DNA from: Cyclobacteriaceae bacterium
GTDB lineage: Bacteria; Bacteroidota; Bacteroidia; Cytophagales; Cyclobacteriaceae
DNA: 50,631 nucleotides
Direction: 5' to 3'
Assembly (NCBI GenBank): GCA_003565295.1
Contig: PXCO01000013.1
Coordinates: 1-50,631, forward strand
Shown piece after piece: positions 42,849 to 49,945 of the stretch (its first letter is position 1; each line of letters begins with the position of its first letter). The notes beneath the pieces were generated by a model. It did no database searches and was not told where the DNA came from. It saw only the letters and a list, made by a program, of their open reading frames with translations. The position numbers were made by a program, and so were the translations under genes.

Positions 42849-43671
42849 CATAAGCAATTATAGCAACCTTGCGCAGCGGGTGATCACAGCCATAATTGGG
42901 GCCGCCATAGTGGTGGGGAGCTCCTTGTACAGTGAGTGGGCATATTTTGGGGTATTTGCCATCATTCAAATGTTCACCCAGATGGAATTTTACAAACTTT
43001 CCGGACTTGATGGCATGCTTCCACTGAAGAGTTTCGGGACATTTCTGGGCTTGGTAATTTTTGTGTTCACCTTTCTGGAAGAGATGAAGGTAATCCCCAT
43101 AGAATATTATTTTCTGGTATTCCCACTTGTAGCCATGATTTTCTTCATCAAACTATACCGAAAATCGGACAAAAAACCCTTTACGGGGATTGCTTACACT
43201 ATTTTGGGCATCTTTTATGTGGCCATTCCGTTTGCCTTGCTTACCGTTGCGGCCTTTTCAGTAGACAATACTTTCCATTACGAAATTGTGGTGGGCTGCC
43301 TTTTTATCCTTTGGGCCAGTGATAGTGGGGCTTATTTTGCGGGCACCAAATTTGGGAAGACCAAGCTGTTTGAACGGGTGTCCCCCAAGAAGTCTTGGGA
43401 AGGTAGCCTGGGAGGGGCGGCTACCGCTGTAGTGGTGACCTATATCATGTCTGGATATTTCACCATTCTTCCTCAGTGGCAATGGTTTTGCATTGCAGCC
43501 ATCATCATTATAGCGGGTACTTACGGGGATCTTATAGAGTCATTGTTCAAAAGAAGCATAGCCATCAAGGATTCAGGGAGAGGATTGCCAGGCCATGGGG
43601 GCTTTATGGACAGGTTTGACGGATTGTTATTGTCCACTCCCTTTATCGTCGCCTTTTTAAAGATTTTTTAA
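42832..43671 (+). CDS. cdsA: Phosphatidate cytidylyltransferase
   Basis: 279 residues with about eight membrane spans. Makes CDP-diacylglycerol from phosphatidate and CTP. The C-terminal CDS signature is clear: SDSGAYFAGTKFGKTKLFER, then SPKKSWEGSLGG, then GDLIESLFKRSIAIKDSGRG and LPGHGGFMDRFDGLL. The start at 42832 overlaps DUF2007 by 17 bp. Together with psd downstream, this run supplies the head and tail of phosphatidylethanolamine synthesis; the intermediate step (pssA) is not in the window. Confidence 0.95.
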   Translation: MKSRFSISNYSNLAQRVITAIIGAAIVVGSSLYSEWAYFGVFAIIQMFTQMEFYKLSGLDGMLPLKSFGTFLGLVIFVFTFLEEMKVIPIEYYFLVFPLVAMIFFIKLYRKSDKKPFTGIAYTILGIFYVAIPFALLTVAAFSVDNTFHYEIVVGCLFILWASDSGAYFAGTKFGKTKLFERVSPKKSWEGSLGGAATAVVVTYIMSGYFTILPQWQWFCIAAIIIIAGTYGDLIESLFKRSIAIKDSGRGLPGHGGFMDRFDGLLLSTPFIVAFLKIF

Positions 43672-43691
43672 TGTCAAGGCCAAAAAATGTT

Positions 43692-43699
43692 TAATTTTG
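43692..43699 (+). promoter_or_regulatory. Candidate -7 box for the glutamate dehydrogenase gene
   Basis: TAATTTTG fits TAnnTTTG, 26 nt before the ATG at 43726, inside the 54-bp gap after cdsA. It could give the dehydrogenase gene its own transcript within the run. Confidence 0.4.
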
Positions 43700-43725
43700 C
43701 AAGGTGTACCTCTTAATCAATTTTT

Positions 43726-45003
43726 ATGGCCTATATAGAACCTGCCCCCATCAAAGACAAGGAAAATCCGCTGGAATCCATGATGGAGCGGTTTAACATT
43801 GCCGCTGAGAAACTTGGACTTTCCGATGAAATCTACAATGTGTTAAAAAATCCTGCCAAGCAGGTGATCGTTTCGGTACCCATTACCATGGACGATGGAA
43901 AAATACGGGTGTTCGAAGGCATGCGTGTGGTACACTCCAATATCCTGGGACCAGCCAAGGGGGGTATACGTTTTGGCCCGGACGTGTACCTGGATGAGGT
44001 GAAGGCCCTCGCTGCCTGGATGACCTGGAAATGTGCCGTGGTGGATATTCCCTATGGCGGTGCCAAAGGAGGGGTGCGCTGCAATCCCCGGCAAATGTCA
44101 AAGGGAGAAATTGAGCGTTTGGTAAGGGCTTATACACTGGCCATGATCAATGTATTCGGTCCGGATAAAGATATACCGGCACCGGATATGGGTACGGGGC
44201 CACGGGAAATGGCCTGGCTTATGGATGAATATTCCAAGGCGCATGGGATGACGGTAAATGCTGTGGTCACCGGCAAGCCCTTGGTACTGGGGGGATCTTT
44301 GGGCAGAACGGAGGCTACCGGGCGCGGGGTGATGGTTTCGGCCATGTCTGCCATGGCCAAGCTTAAGATTAACCCTTTTCAGGCCACCTGCGCCGTACAA
44401 GGCTTCGGGAACGTAGGAAGTTGGGCGGCCCAGTTGCTGGAGGAGCGGGGATTGAAAATCGTAGCCGTCTCGGATGTTTCCGGGGCTTATTTCAATGACA
44501 AAGGAATAGCCATTTCGGACGCCATTGCCTACAGAGACACCAATGGTGGCATTTTAGAGGGGTTTTCGGGGGCTGAGAAGTTAAGTTCTCCCGGAGAACT
44601 GTTGGAGCTCGAGCTGGATGTGCTGGTGCCTGCCGCTGTGGAAGATGTGATCACTATCAAAAACGTGGATAAGGTAAAGGCCAAACTGATCGTGGAGGGG
44701 GCAAATGGCCCTACCTCTTTTAAGGCCGATAACATCATCAACCAAAAAGGCATTATGGCTGTGCCTGACATCCTTGCCAATGCCGGGGGGGTGACCGTTT
44801 CCTATTTCGAGTGGGTGCAAAACAGGTTAGGGTACAAATGGACTGCTGAACGGGTAAACCGCAGGTCGGACCGCATTATGAAGGAGGCCTTTGACACCGT
44901 TTATGCCACTTCCCTAAAATATGATGTGCCACTTAGGATAGCTGCGTATATTGTGGCCATCGACAAAGTGGCCAAAACCTATAATTACAGAGGAGGCTTT
45001 TGA
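43726..45003 (+). CDS. Glu/Leu/Phe/Val dehydrogenase (probable glutamate dehydrogenase)
   Basis: 425 residues, the length of NAD-type hexameric glutamate dehydrogenases. Motifs: GGIRFGPDVYLDEVKALAAW, MTWKCAVVDIPYGGAKGGVR (catalytic lysine in PYGGAKGG), PAPDMGTGPREMAWLMDEYS, and the Rossmann GFGNVGSWAAQLL. Interconverts glutamate with 2-oxoglutarate and ammonia; leucine or phenylalanine as substrate cannot be excluded. It sits between cdsA and psd, with gaps of 54 and 52 bp, an unusual place for nitrogen metabolism. Confidence 0.92.
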   Translation: MAYIEPAPIKDKENPLESMMERFNIAAEKLGLSDEIYNVLKNPAKQVIVSVPITMDDGKIRVFEGMRVVHSNILGPAKGGIRFGPDVYLDEVKALAAWMTWKCAVVDIPYGGAKGGVRCNPRQMSKGEIERLVRAYTLAMINVFGPDKDIPAPDMGTGPREMAWLMDEYSKAHGMTVNAVVTGKPLVLGGSLGRTEATGRGVMVSAMSAMAKLKINPFQATCAVQGFGNVGSWAAQLLEERGLKIVAVSDVSGAYFNDKGIAISDAIAYRDTNGGILEGFSGAEKLSSPGELLELELDVLVPAAVEDVITIKNVDKVKAKLIVEGANGPTSFKADNIINQKGIMAVPDILANAGGVTVSYFEWVQNRLGYKWTAERVNRRSDRIMKEAFDTVYATSLKYDVPLRIAAYIVAIDKVAKTYNYRGGF

Positions 45004-45055
45004 TTATTGGATGATTCTGGTAAATTTAAGCACTTATCATAACCTTTTTACAAGC

Positions 45056-45721
45056 ATGAGTATTCACAAGGAAGGCAGAACGCTGTTGTTTTGGATGTTG
45101 TTCATATTGGCGGCACTGAATTTTGGGCTGCATCAGGTAATGGAAGGGCAAGACACCTTGCTGAACCTTGTTCTTCTAGGGAGTGTCGTGCTTTATCTAC
45201 TGGTTTTGCAGTTTTTCAGAAACCCTAGAATACCCATCCCCAATGACCCGGAATTGGTGTATGCCCCGGCGGATGGCAAGGTGGTGGTAATAGAGCCCAC
45301 AGAGGAGGATGAATACCTGAATGAAAAGAGGGTACAGGTTTCTATATTCATGTCCCCCATCAATGTGCATGTGAACAGGTCTCCTATCACAGGGGTGGTG
45401 AAGTATTTCAAGTACCATCCCGGAAAGTACCTGGTGGCATGGCATCCCAAGTCCAGCACTGAAAATGAAAGGACCTCCCTGGTCATAGAGCAGTCCAATG
45501 GCCTGCAACTAATGGTAAGGCAGATTGCTGGTGCGGTGGCCAGGCGCATTAAATACTATGTAAAGGAGGGCGATCCCGTGGCACAGGGATATGAGTTTGG
45601 ATTCATCAAATTTGGATCCAGGGTGGACGTGTTTCTTCCGCTTGACGCTGAACTTTTGGTACAAGTAAATGACAACACCAGGGCTGGAATCACTCCCCTG
45701 GCCCGCTTAGCCAATCCCTGA
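45056..45721 (+). CDS. psd: Phosphatidylserine decarboxylase proenzyme (short type)
   Basis: 221 residues from the ATG at 45056 (MSIHKEGRTLLF); the frame is open further upstream into the previous gene, but those codons are not conserved in character. Two hydrophobic N-terminal helices lie at 9-25 and 36-53. Residues YAPADGKVVVIEP, SPINVHVNRSP and the self-cleavage site G187-S188 in KFGSRVDVFLP define the short bacterial/archaeal-like Psd. The pyruvoyl enzyme makes phosphatidylethanolamine at the inner membrane. Confidence 0.93.
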   Translation: MSIHKEGRTLLFWMLFILAALNFGLHQVMEGQDTLLNLVLLGSVVLYLLVLQFFRNPRIPIPNDPELVYAPADGKVVVIEPTEEDEYLNEKRVQVSIFMSPINVHVNRSPITGVVKYFKYHPGKYLVAWHPKSSTENERTSLVIEQSNGLQLMVRQIAGAVARRIKYYVKEGDPVAQGYEFGFIKFGSRVDVFLPLDAELLVQVNDNTRAGITPLARLANP

Positions 45722-45722
45722 G

Positions 45723-46148
45723 TCAATCCTTCCCAAAGGTGTGCCTTAATCCTATATTTCCCCTGAAATAGAGGAGGTCAGGCCTGAAGTAAGGTGTTGC
45801 CTCCAGGACATAGGCAAAGTTCTTGGCAAATTGAAAGGGTTTGACGAACAAAAGGATGGGAAGTTCTTTCCATGCACAACCTCATTCACGTCTATCATAA
45901 GCCCTAGGGAAGAGTTATACATCGCACTTTTTTTGAAGTTAAATCGGCACGGCAATTCTGCTCCGAAGTAATGTTGAATCATGTCCCCAGCCATAATGCG
46001 CAATTCCCCTAAAGACGGTTGTTCAGGGTAAGTACCAATTTCCACTTAGGTGGAAAGGGTGTTTTAGGTATAGAGCAGTACTGATTTGGGCTTGGAGGGT
46101 ACCAAAGGTAAGGATCAAAAACATCCATAATAGAATATATCATTTCAT
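45723..46148 (-). pseudogene. Decayed outer-membrane/secreted protein gene
   Basis: On the minus strand an N-terminal reading from 46148 gives MK-stop-YILLWMFLILTFGTLQA then QISTALYLKHPFHLSGNWYL, a signal peptide broken by one TGA (probably TGG before) and soon by another stop. A middle stretch (up to about 46045) is open in another frame (GELRIMAGDMIQHYFGAELP). The C-terminal part, in a third reading, gives LPILLFVKPFQFAKNFAYVL, EATPYFRPDLLYFRGNIGLR and HTFGKD-stop at 45723, the look of a terminal beta-barrel strand. At least one stop and two frameshifts are needed to restore it. The original family is unknown. It is convergent with psd. Confidence 0.6.
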
Positions 46149-46323
46149 TTGAATAGGGGTTGTGTTAAAAAAAAAAATATTGATAAAAAATGTTGATACC
46201 TCAAAAAAATTAATTAGTGCCTATTTATTAATGAAAAAAACCAAAACCCCCCAGTGAAACTAAAATAATGGTGGTCAGGAAGTCAATCAATATTTTAGGT
46301 TTTGCCATGGTATTTTTTATTGG
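46149..46323. other. Short gap with A/T runs
   Basis: Between the decayed gene and the response regulator. Apart from a 26-codon minus-strand frame (46228-46308), nothing is recognised. Confidence 0.4.
46228..46308 (-). CDS. Candidate 26-residue hydrophobic peptide
   Basis: Starts 15 nt after the response regulator stop on the same strand: MAKPKILIDFLTT then IILVSLGGFGFFH and TAA. A lysine-containing head followed by one membrane-spanning stretch is the form of many small membrane peptides, including short ones common in Bacteroidetes. Nothing but the frame, position and composition supports it; chance is quite possible. Confidence 0.3.
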   Translation of the reverse strand: MAKPKILIDFLTTIILVSLGGFGFFH

Positions 46324-46965
46324 TCACCCCAACCCCATATCCAAGGCTTTTTTGATCAACTCAGCTGAGGTGGATACCTTCAATTTTGTGTAGATATGCT
46401 TTCTATGCGTCTCTACCGTGTGCACACTTAGATGTAGCAATTCTGCAATTTCCTTGTTGCTCATACCTTTTGCAAGGTATTTCAGGATTTCAAATTCTCT
46501 TTTTGAAAGTTTAAACTTTAGCTTATAGACATCCAGGTCACTATATATGTCATCTTCAGCTTGATTAAGTACATGTTGGTAGTGTGCCACATGCCGGTTT
46601 TCAACCACTTCGCGTATGGTATAGATTAATTCATCAGGGTCTGCGTTTTTTAGGACGTAGGCATCCACTCCTTGTTTAATGCATTTTTTGAAAATTTCCT
46701 CCTCATCATACATGGAGAGGACAATGATTTTTAGCTTGGTTTTTTCTTTTTTAAGGTGCTGTATCAAGTTCATGCCATCCATGCCCGGCATGTTCATGTC
46801 GGTGATCAATAGGTCTGCAGGTGTATCCTTTAGCTGCTGAAGCACCTCCCTGCCATTATTGAACACACCGATTACCTTGAAATCTTTTTGCTTTTTAAGT
46901 AAATTCTCAATTCCCACAGCAAACATGCGGTGATCATCTGCCAATACGATTCTGATTTCCTTCAT
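46324..46965 (-). CDS. NarL/LuxR-type response regulator
   Basis: 213 residues from the ATG at 46965 (MKEIRIVLADDHRMFAVGIE). Receiver domain with D10-D11 pocket, phospho-acceptor D56 (LLITDMNMPGMDG) and YVLKNA; C-terminal HTH (LSKREFEILKYLAKGMSNKE, then TVETHRKHIYTKLKVST). A longer in-frame start would run into the kinase gene and adds no domain sequence. It lies 25 bp after the histidine kinase and is its likely partner. The target genes are not evident. Confidence 0.93.
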   Translation of the reverse strand: MKEIRIVLADDHRMFAVGIENLLKKQKDFKVIGVFNNGREVLQQLKDTPADLLITDMNMPGMDGMNLIQHLKKEKTKLKIIVLSMYDEEEIFKKCIKQGVDAYVLKNADPDELIYTIREVVENRHVAHYQHVLNQAEDDIYSDLDVYKLKFKLSKREFEILKYLAKGMSNKEIAELLHLSVHTVETHRKHIYTKLKVSTSAELIKKALDMGLG

Positions 46966-46990
46966 TCTGGGGAAGATAAGGGTTTGTTCA

Positions 46991-47749
46991 TTATATCTCC
47001 AAGGACATTTGGATTCGGGTGCCTTTTTGAGGTTGGGAATGGATGTCCAATTCCCCATTGAGGGAATTTATTCTCGAAGTCAAATTTCTTATCCCTAGTC
47101 CGGAGGACTCTTTCTCCGTGTCAAACCCCTGACCATCGTCCTCAATATTAAGGGTTAACCGGGCTTTTTCTTCGCTGATGCAGATACGAATATGTTCGGG
47201 GGAGGCATGCTTGATGGCATTGTTGAGGCATTCTTGCACCAGTCGAATCAGGATGAGTTTTTTATTGTCGTCTTTTATGGGCGGTAAACTGCCTTTTATT
47301 TCAAGGGAGGTTTTGCAAAATCCGCTTCTTTCAATCTTTTGAAGCTCCTCGGCCAGAAATTCCTCGAACCTTACATCTTTGATATAATCCCGGTTAATGG
47401 ACTTGGACAGTGCCCTAACCTCCTTGATGATTTGATTGATGATTTTTTTCCCTTCCGCTACACTGGCAGGATCAGTGTTATTGAGCACAAGTTTGGCCAG
47501 GGAGAGCATCTGTCCCACATTATCGTGTAACTCCTGGCTTACGTTGTGCAGGGTGTCCTCCCTGATCTCCTTTTCCACGTTCAGCACTGTTTTTTCGAAG
47601 TCTGCCTTCATGATTTCCATTCGGTGCTTGTCTTTCAATTGACGTTGGCGGTGTATCACCACCATGGAGACCACAAATACCGACATGATGATCATTAAGA
47701 TCAAACCTGCGGCAAGGGTAATGACTACCTCAAATGAGCTGTCTACCAT
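46991..47749 (-). CDS. Histidine kinase, HisKA_3 (NarX-like) type
   Basis: 252 residues. One N-terminal membrane helix (about 8-32), a coiled linker, the phospho-acceptor H75 in SQELHDNVGQMLSLAKLVLN and a HATPase domain with CLNNAIKHA, DDGQGFD and SGLGIRNL. There is no sensor domain of its own; the gene overlaps the 7-TM gene upstream by 20 bp, so the 7-TM protein may act as separate sensor. Partner regulator is downstream. Confidence 0.92.
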   Translation of the reverse strand: MVDSSFEVVITLAAGLILMIIMSVFVVSMVVIHRQRQLKDKHRMEIMKADFEKTVLNVEKEIREDTLHNVSQELHDNVGQMLSLAKLVLNNTDPASVAEGKKIINQIIKEVRALSKSINRDYIKDVRFEEFLAEELQKIERSGFCKTSLEIKGSLPPIKDDNKKLILIRLVQECLNNAIKHASPEHIRICISEEKARLTLNIEDDGQGFDTEKESSGLGIRNLTSRINSLNGELDIHSQPQKGTRIQMSLEI

Positions 47750-48413
47750 TTTTTGTACTGAAAAGAACTGTTGAAAAATGTGAGAAGCCGATCACCACAT
47801 ACATGATCGATGCAATGGTACGGTTGATTCCTCCAAAGATATCCATTGTGTTTTGTTCCATTAGATTAGGAATGCCCAAAAAAAGGAAGTAAATAAATCC
47901 CGAGGAATAAAACACGAGCAGTGCTGCGACAATCCAAAATTGGGGTAATGCCATCAGTGAATCTGTTAGTTTACTGTTTCGCCTAAGTAGGCTATAAAAA
48001 AAATAGACGCAGCACAGAATGATACCACCTGCCCCTACTATATAGGTGTAAGTTTGTGGCAATTTGCCAATTGGTTGGAAAAGTATGCTGTTGATCCCTC
48101 CCCAAATCAAGAAAAACATGACATAGCCAAAAAGAAGTCTTTTTATGGGTTTTTCTTCAAATAAGTTGTAAAAAAAATAATATATCACTAAGGACTGAAT
48201 ATAGACATAAAATAAATTGTAATACCCATTATTGTTTGGGTATCCACTTTTATAGAGGTAAATGCAAAAATTTTCGAAGGCAAACACATAAGTGACCAGA
48301 AAGAACATTAAGTAAAATGTGTGGGGGTAAGGCTTGTCCTTGATAAGCACAAAATAGAGGAGGGCACCCACCACCCCCAACCCAATGGTCGCTAAATAAA
48401 CATCTAACCCCAT
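47730..48413 (-). CDS. Seven-helix membrane protein, probable sensor partner of the kinase
   Basis: 227 residues with about seven hydrophobic helices (for example YLATIGLGVVGALLYFVLI, YVYIQSLVIYYFFYN, YIVGAGGIILCCVYFFYSLL, FWIVAALLVFYSSGFIYFLF) and many Tyr/Phe residues. No enzyme motif. The layout matches the 7-TM input modules found fused or next to histidine kinases of Bacteroidetes. Overlaps the kinase gene by 20 bp and starts 14 bp after the CPPDC-tail gene, so all four genes are likely one operon. Confidence 0.75.
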   Translation of the reverse strand: MGLDVYLATIGLGVVGALLYFVLIKDKPYPHTFYLMFFLVTYVFAFENFCIYLYKSGYPNNNGYYNLFYVYIQSLVIYYFFYNLFEEKPIKRLLFGYVMFFLIWGGINSILFQPIGKLPQTYTYIVGAGGIILCCVYFFYSLLRRNSKLTDSLMALPQFWIVAALLVFYSSGFIYFLFLGIPNLMEQNTMDIFGGINRTIASIMYVVIGFSHFSTVLFSTKNGRQLI

Positions 48414-48427
48414 AACTAACTAAAGAA

Positions 48428-48778
48428 TTATCCGCAATCTGGGGGACAGGTTTTACCAAAGTTCACCAACTGAGATTCCTCTGTGGGGTCTTCATTATTG
48501 TTGGAAGCCGCTAAAATCACGGTCAATCTACCTTTATAGTCCTCTGCATTCACAGGGGCTTCGAACCCACTAAGGGATTCCTCATCGTACTGTCCAAAAA
48601 AAACTTTAATACCGCCTGTTTTCGGGTCAGTCTGTTCCAAAAGGCGTTGAATTTTTTCCCTGTCTAACCACACCGACCTGCTTTGGTTGATAGGCTTGTC
48701 CTGGTGAATAAGCCTTTCCGCCTCTTCAATGTAATTCCCGTAGTTTTTTTTCAGGCGTTCAAAAGTTTTGAGATCCAT
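48428..48778 (-). CDS. CPPDC-tail protein A, unknown family
   Basis: 116 residues from the ATG at 48778 (MDLKTFERLKKNYGNYIEEA); a frame extension upstream adds 19 non-conserved residues. Cytoplasmic by sequence: no signal peptide or membrane span. Conserved blocks shared with the paralogue at 49342: SVWL, LEQTD...GGIKVFFG, YDEE, DPTEESQL, NFGK.CPPDC. Both end almost at the cysteines, giving a Cys-Pro-Pro-Asp-Cys tail that could bind a metal, be oxidised or be modified. First gene of the 7-TM/kinase/regulator operon. I assign no function. Confidence 0.75.
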   Translation of the reverse strand: MDLKTFERLKKNYGNYIEEAERLIHQDKPINQSRSVWLDREKIQRLLEQTDPKTGGIKVFFGQYDEESLSGFEAPVNAEDYKGRLTVILAASNNNEDPTEESQLVNFGKTCPPDCG

Positions 48779-49341
48779 CGTTAAAGGATTTAGGTGATTT
48801 ATGTTTCCAAAAATACAAATTAATGCCGATTTCAAAAGAATCTACCCAAAAATAGGGAAGCTTTTCTTCAATGGTTAAGACGTTCTTTTGCTTAATTGGG
48901 CATATGTTGATTCCACCCACAATTTTTTTTTTATTTCTGATGGTATTGGGGATATGGTATGATTTTATTTAAAGTTAATTGGCACCTTTCCGTACTTTTT
49001 TAGAGAAAGCTTTCACAACGGCAAGGGGTTAAGATTTTTTCATGAAAAAAAGGGGTCATTTTGATGAAGCATTAGTTGGCTGTACGAGCTAACTGTATCC
49101 ACCTGTTTGTAAGACTATTTCAACCAGCCAGGGTCTCCGTGTTAAGCCATGTGCCAACATTTCTCGATGCCGATCATTTTTAGATAATACAATATACAAA
49201 ACCTCTTGATGACCTTTCAAAATCTCAATAAATAGGTGCCCTGGATTTTAAATTAGGTTTTTAGGTGCCCGATAAAATAAGTTGCCGATTTACCATTACC
49301 CGTATGGTCCTAAACAATAGAATCCATAATAATTGGAAAAC
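48779..49341. other. Intergenic region between CPPDC paralogues
   Basis: A 563-bp gap between two minus-strand genes. Apart from the promoter candidate at 48808-48837, I see no gene, repeat or stable hairpin. Confidence 0.45.
48808..48837 (-). promoter_or_regulatory. Candidate promoter of the CPPDC/7-TM/kinase operon
   Basis: On the minus strand TTTTG, a 17-nt spacer, then TATTTTTG (TAnnTTTG), ending 29 nt before the ATG at 48778. This is the only place in the window where I find both the -33 TTG and the -7 box at proper spacing. Confidence 0.5.
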
Positions 49342-49692
49342 CTAGCAACAATCAGGTGGACAGGGTTTACCAAAATTCAAAAGTTGTGACTCCTCTGTTG
49401 GATCAGAATTATCATCCGATGCTGCGAAAATTACGGTTAATTTTCCAATATACTCTTTTTCTCTAGTTGGGTCATTGAAGCCCTTAACAGTTTCTTCATC
49501 GTATTTTCCAAAAAAAACCTTAATCCCCCCTTTTTCTCGGTCAGTTTGCTCTAAAATTTTTTCAATTTCTTTTCTGCCCAGCCAGACTGAATTGGTTTGT
49601 ACTATGGCATTTTTACCATTAATGAGATTTTCAGCTTTACTGATAAAGAGACGGTACTTTTCCCTTAATCGTTCAAAAGTAATAAAGTCCAT
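49342..49692 (-). CDS. CPPDC-tail protein B, paralogue of protein A
   Basis: 116 residues, alignable without gaps to the protein at 48428-48778, about 68 of 116 positions identical by eye. Starts MDFITFERLREKYRLFISKA and ends LLNFGKPCPPDCC, with one more cysteine than its paralogue. No signal peptide. Lies 563 bp upstream of the operon on the same strand, probably as a separate gene. The pair is a local duplication that has kept its size and tail. Confidence 0.75.
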   Translation of the reverse strand: MDFITFERLREKYRLFISKAENLINGKNAIVQTNSVWLGRKEIEKILEQTDREKGGIKVFFGKYDEETVKGFNDPTREKEYIGKLTVIFAASDDNSDPTEESQLLNFGKPCPPDCC

Positions 49693-49945
49693 AGGTTATA
49701 AATTTGTAATTCATATTTGATTAATTTGAGTAAAAATAAAAATTATGAATAGAATTAAAAATTCTGAAATGAATTTAAAGTATAATTTTTAAATTGGATG
49801 CCTTATCTGTAGTAGGTTTGTAAATAAAAGGCCAAAAAGTGGCTGTATTTATTTGGTTCAGGTTTTTTCGACTTGATGTTTCATGTCTTTATAATTGAAT
49901 TTCATATGATTATATTTTTTCTTTATGGGCCAGAACTTAATGCCA
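49693..49945. other. AT-rich intergenic region
   Basis: Strongly AT-rich gap between protein B and repeat array R5; no gene or RNA seen. Confidence 0.45.
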
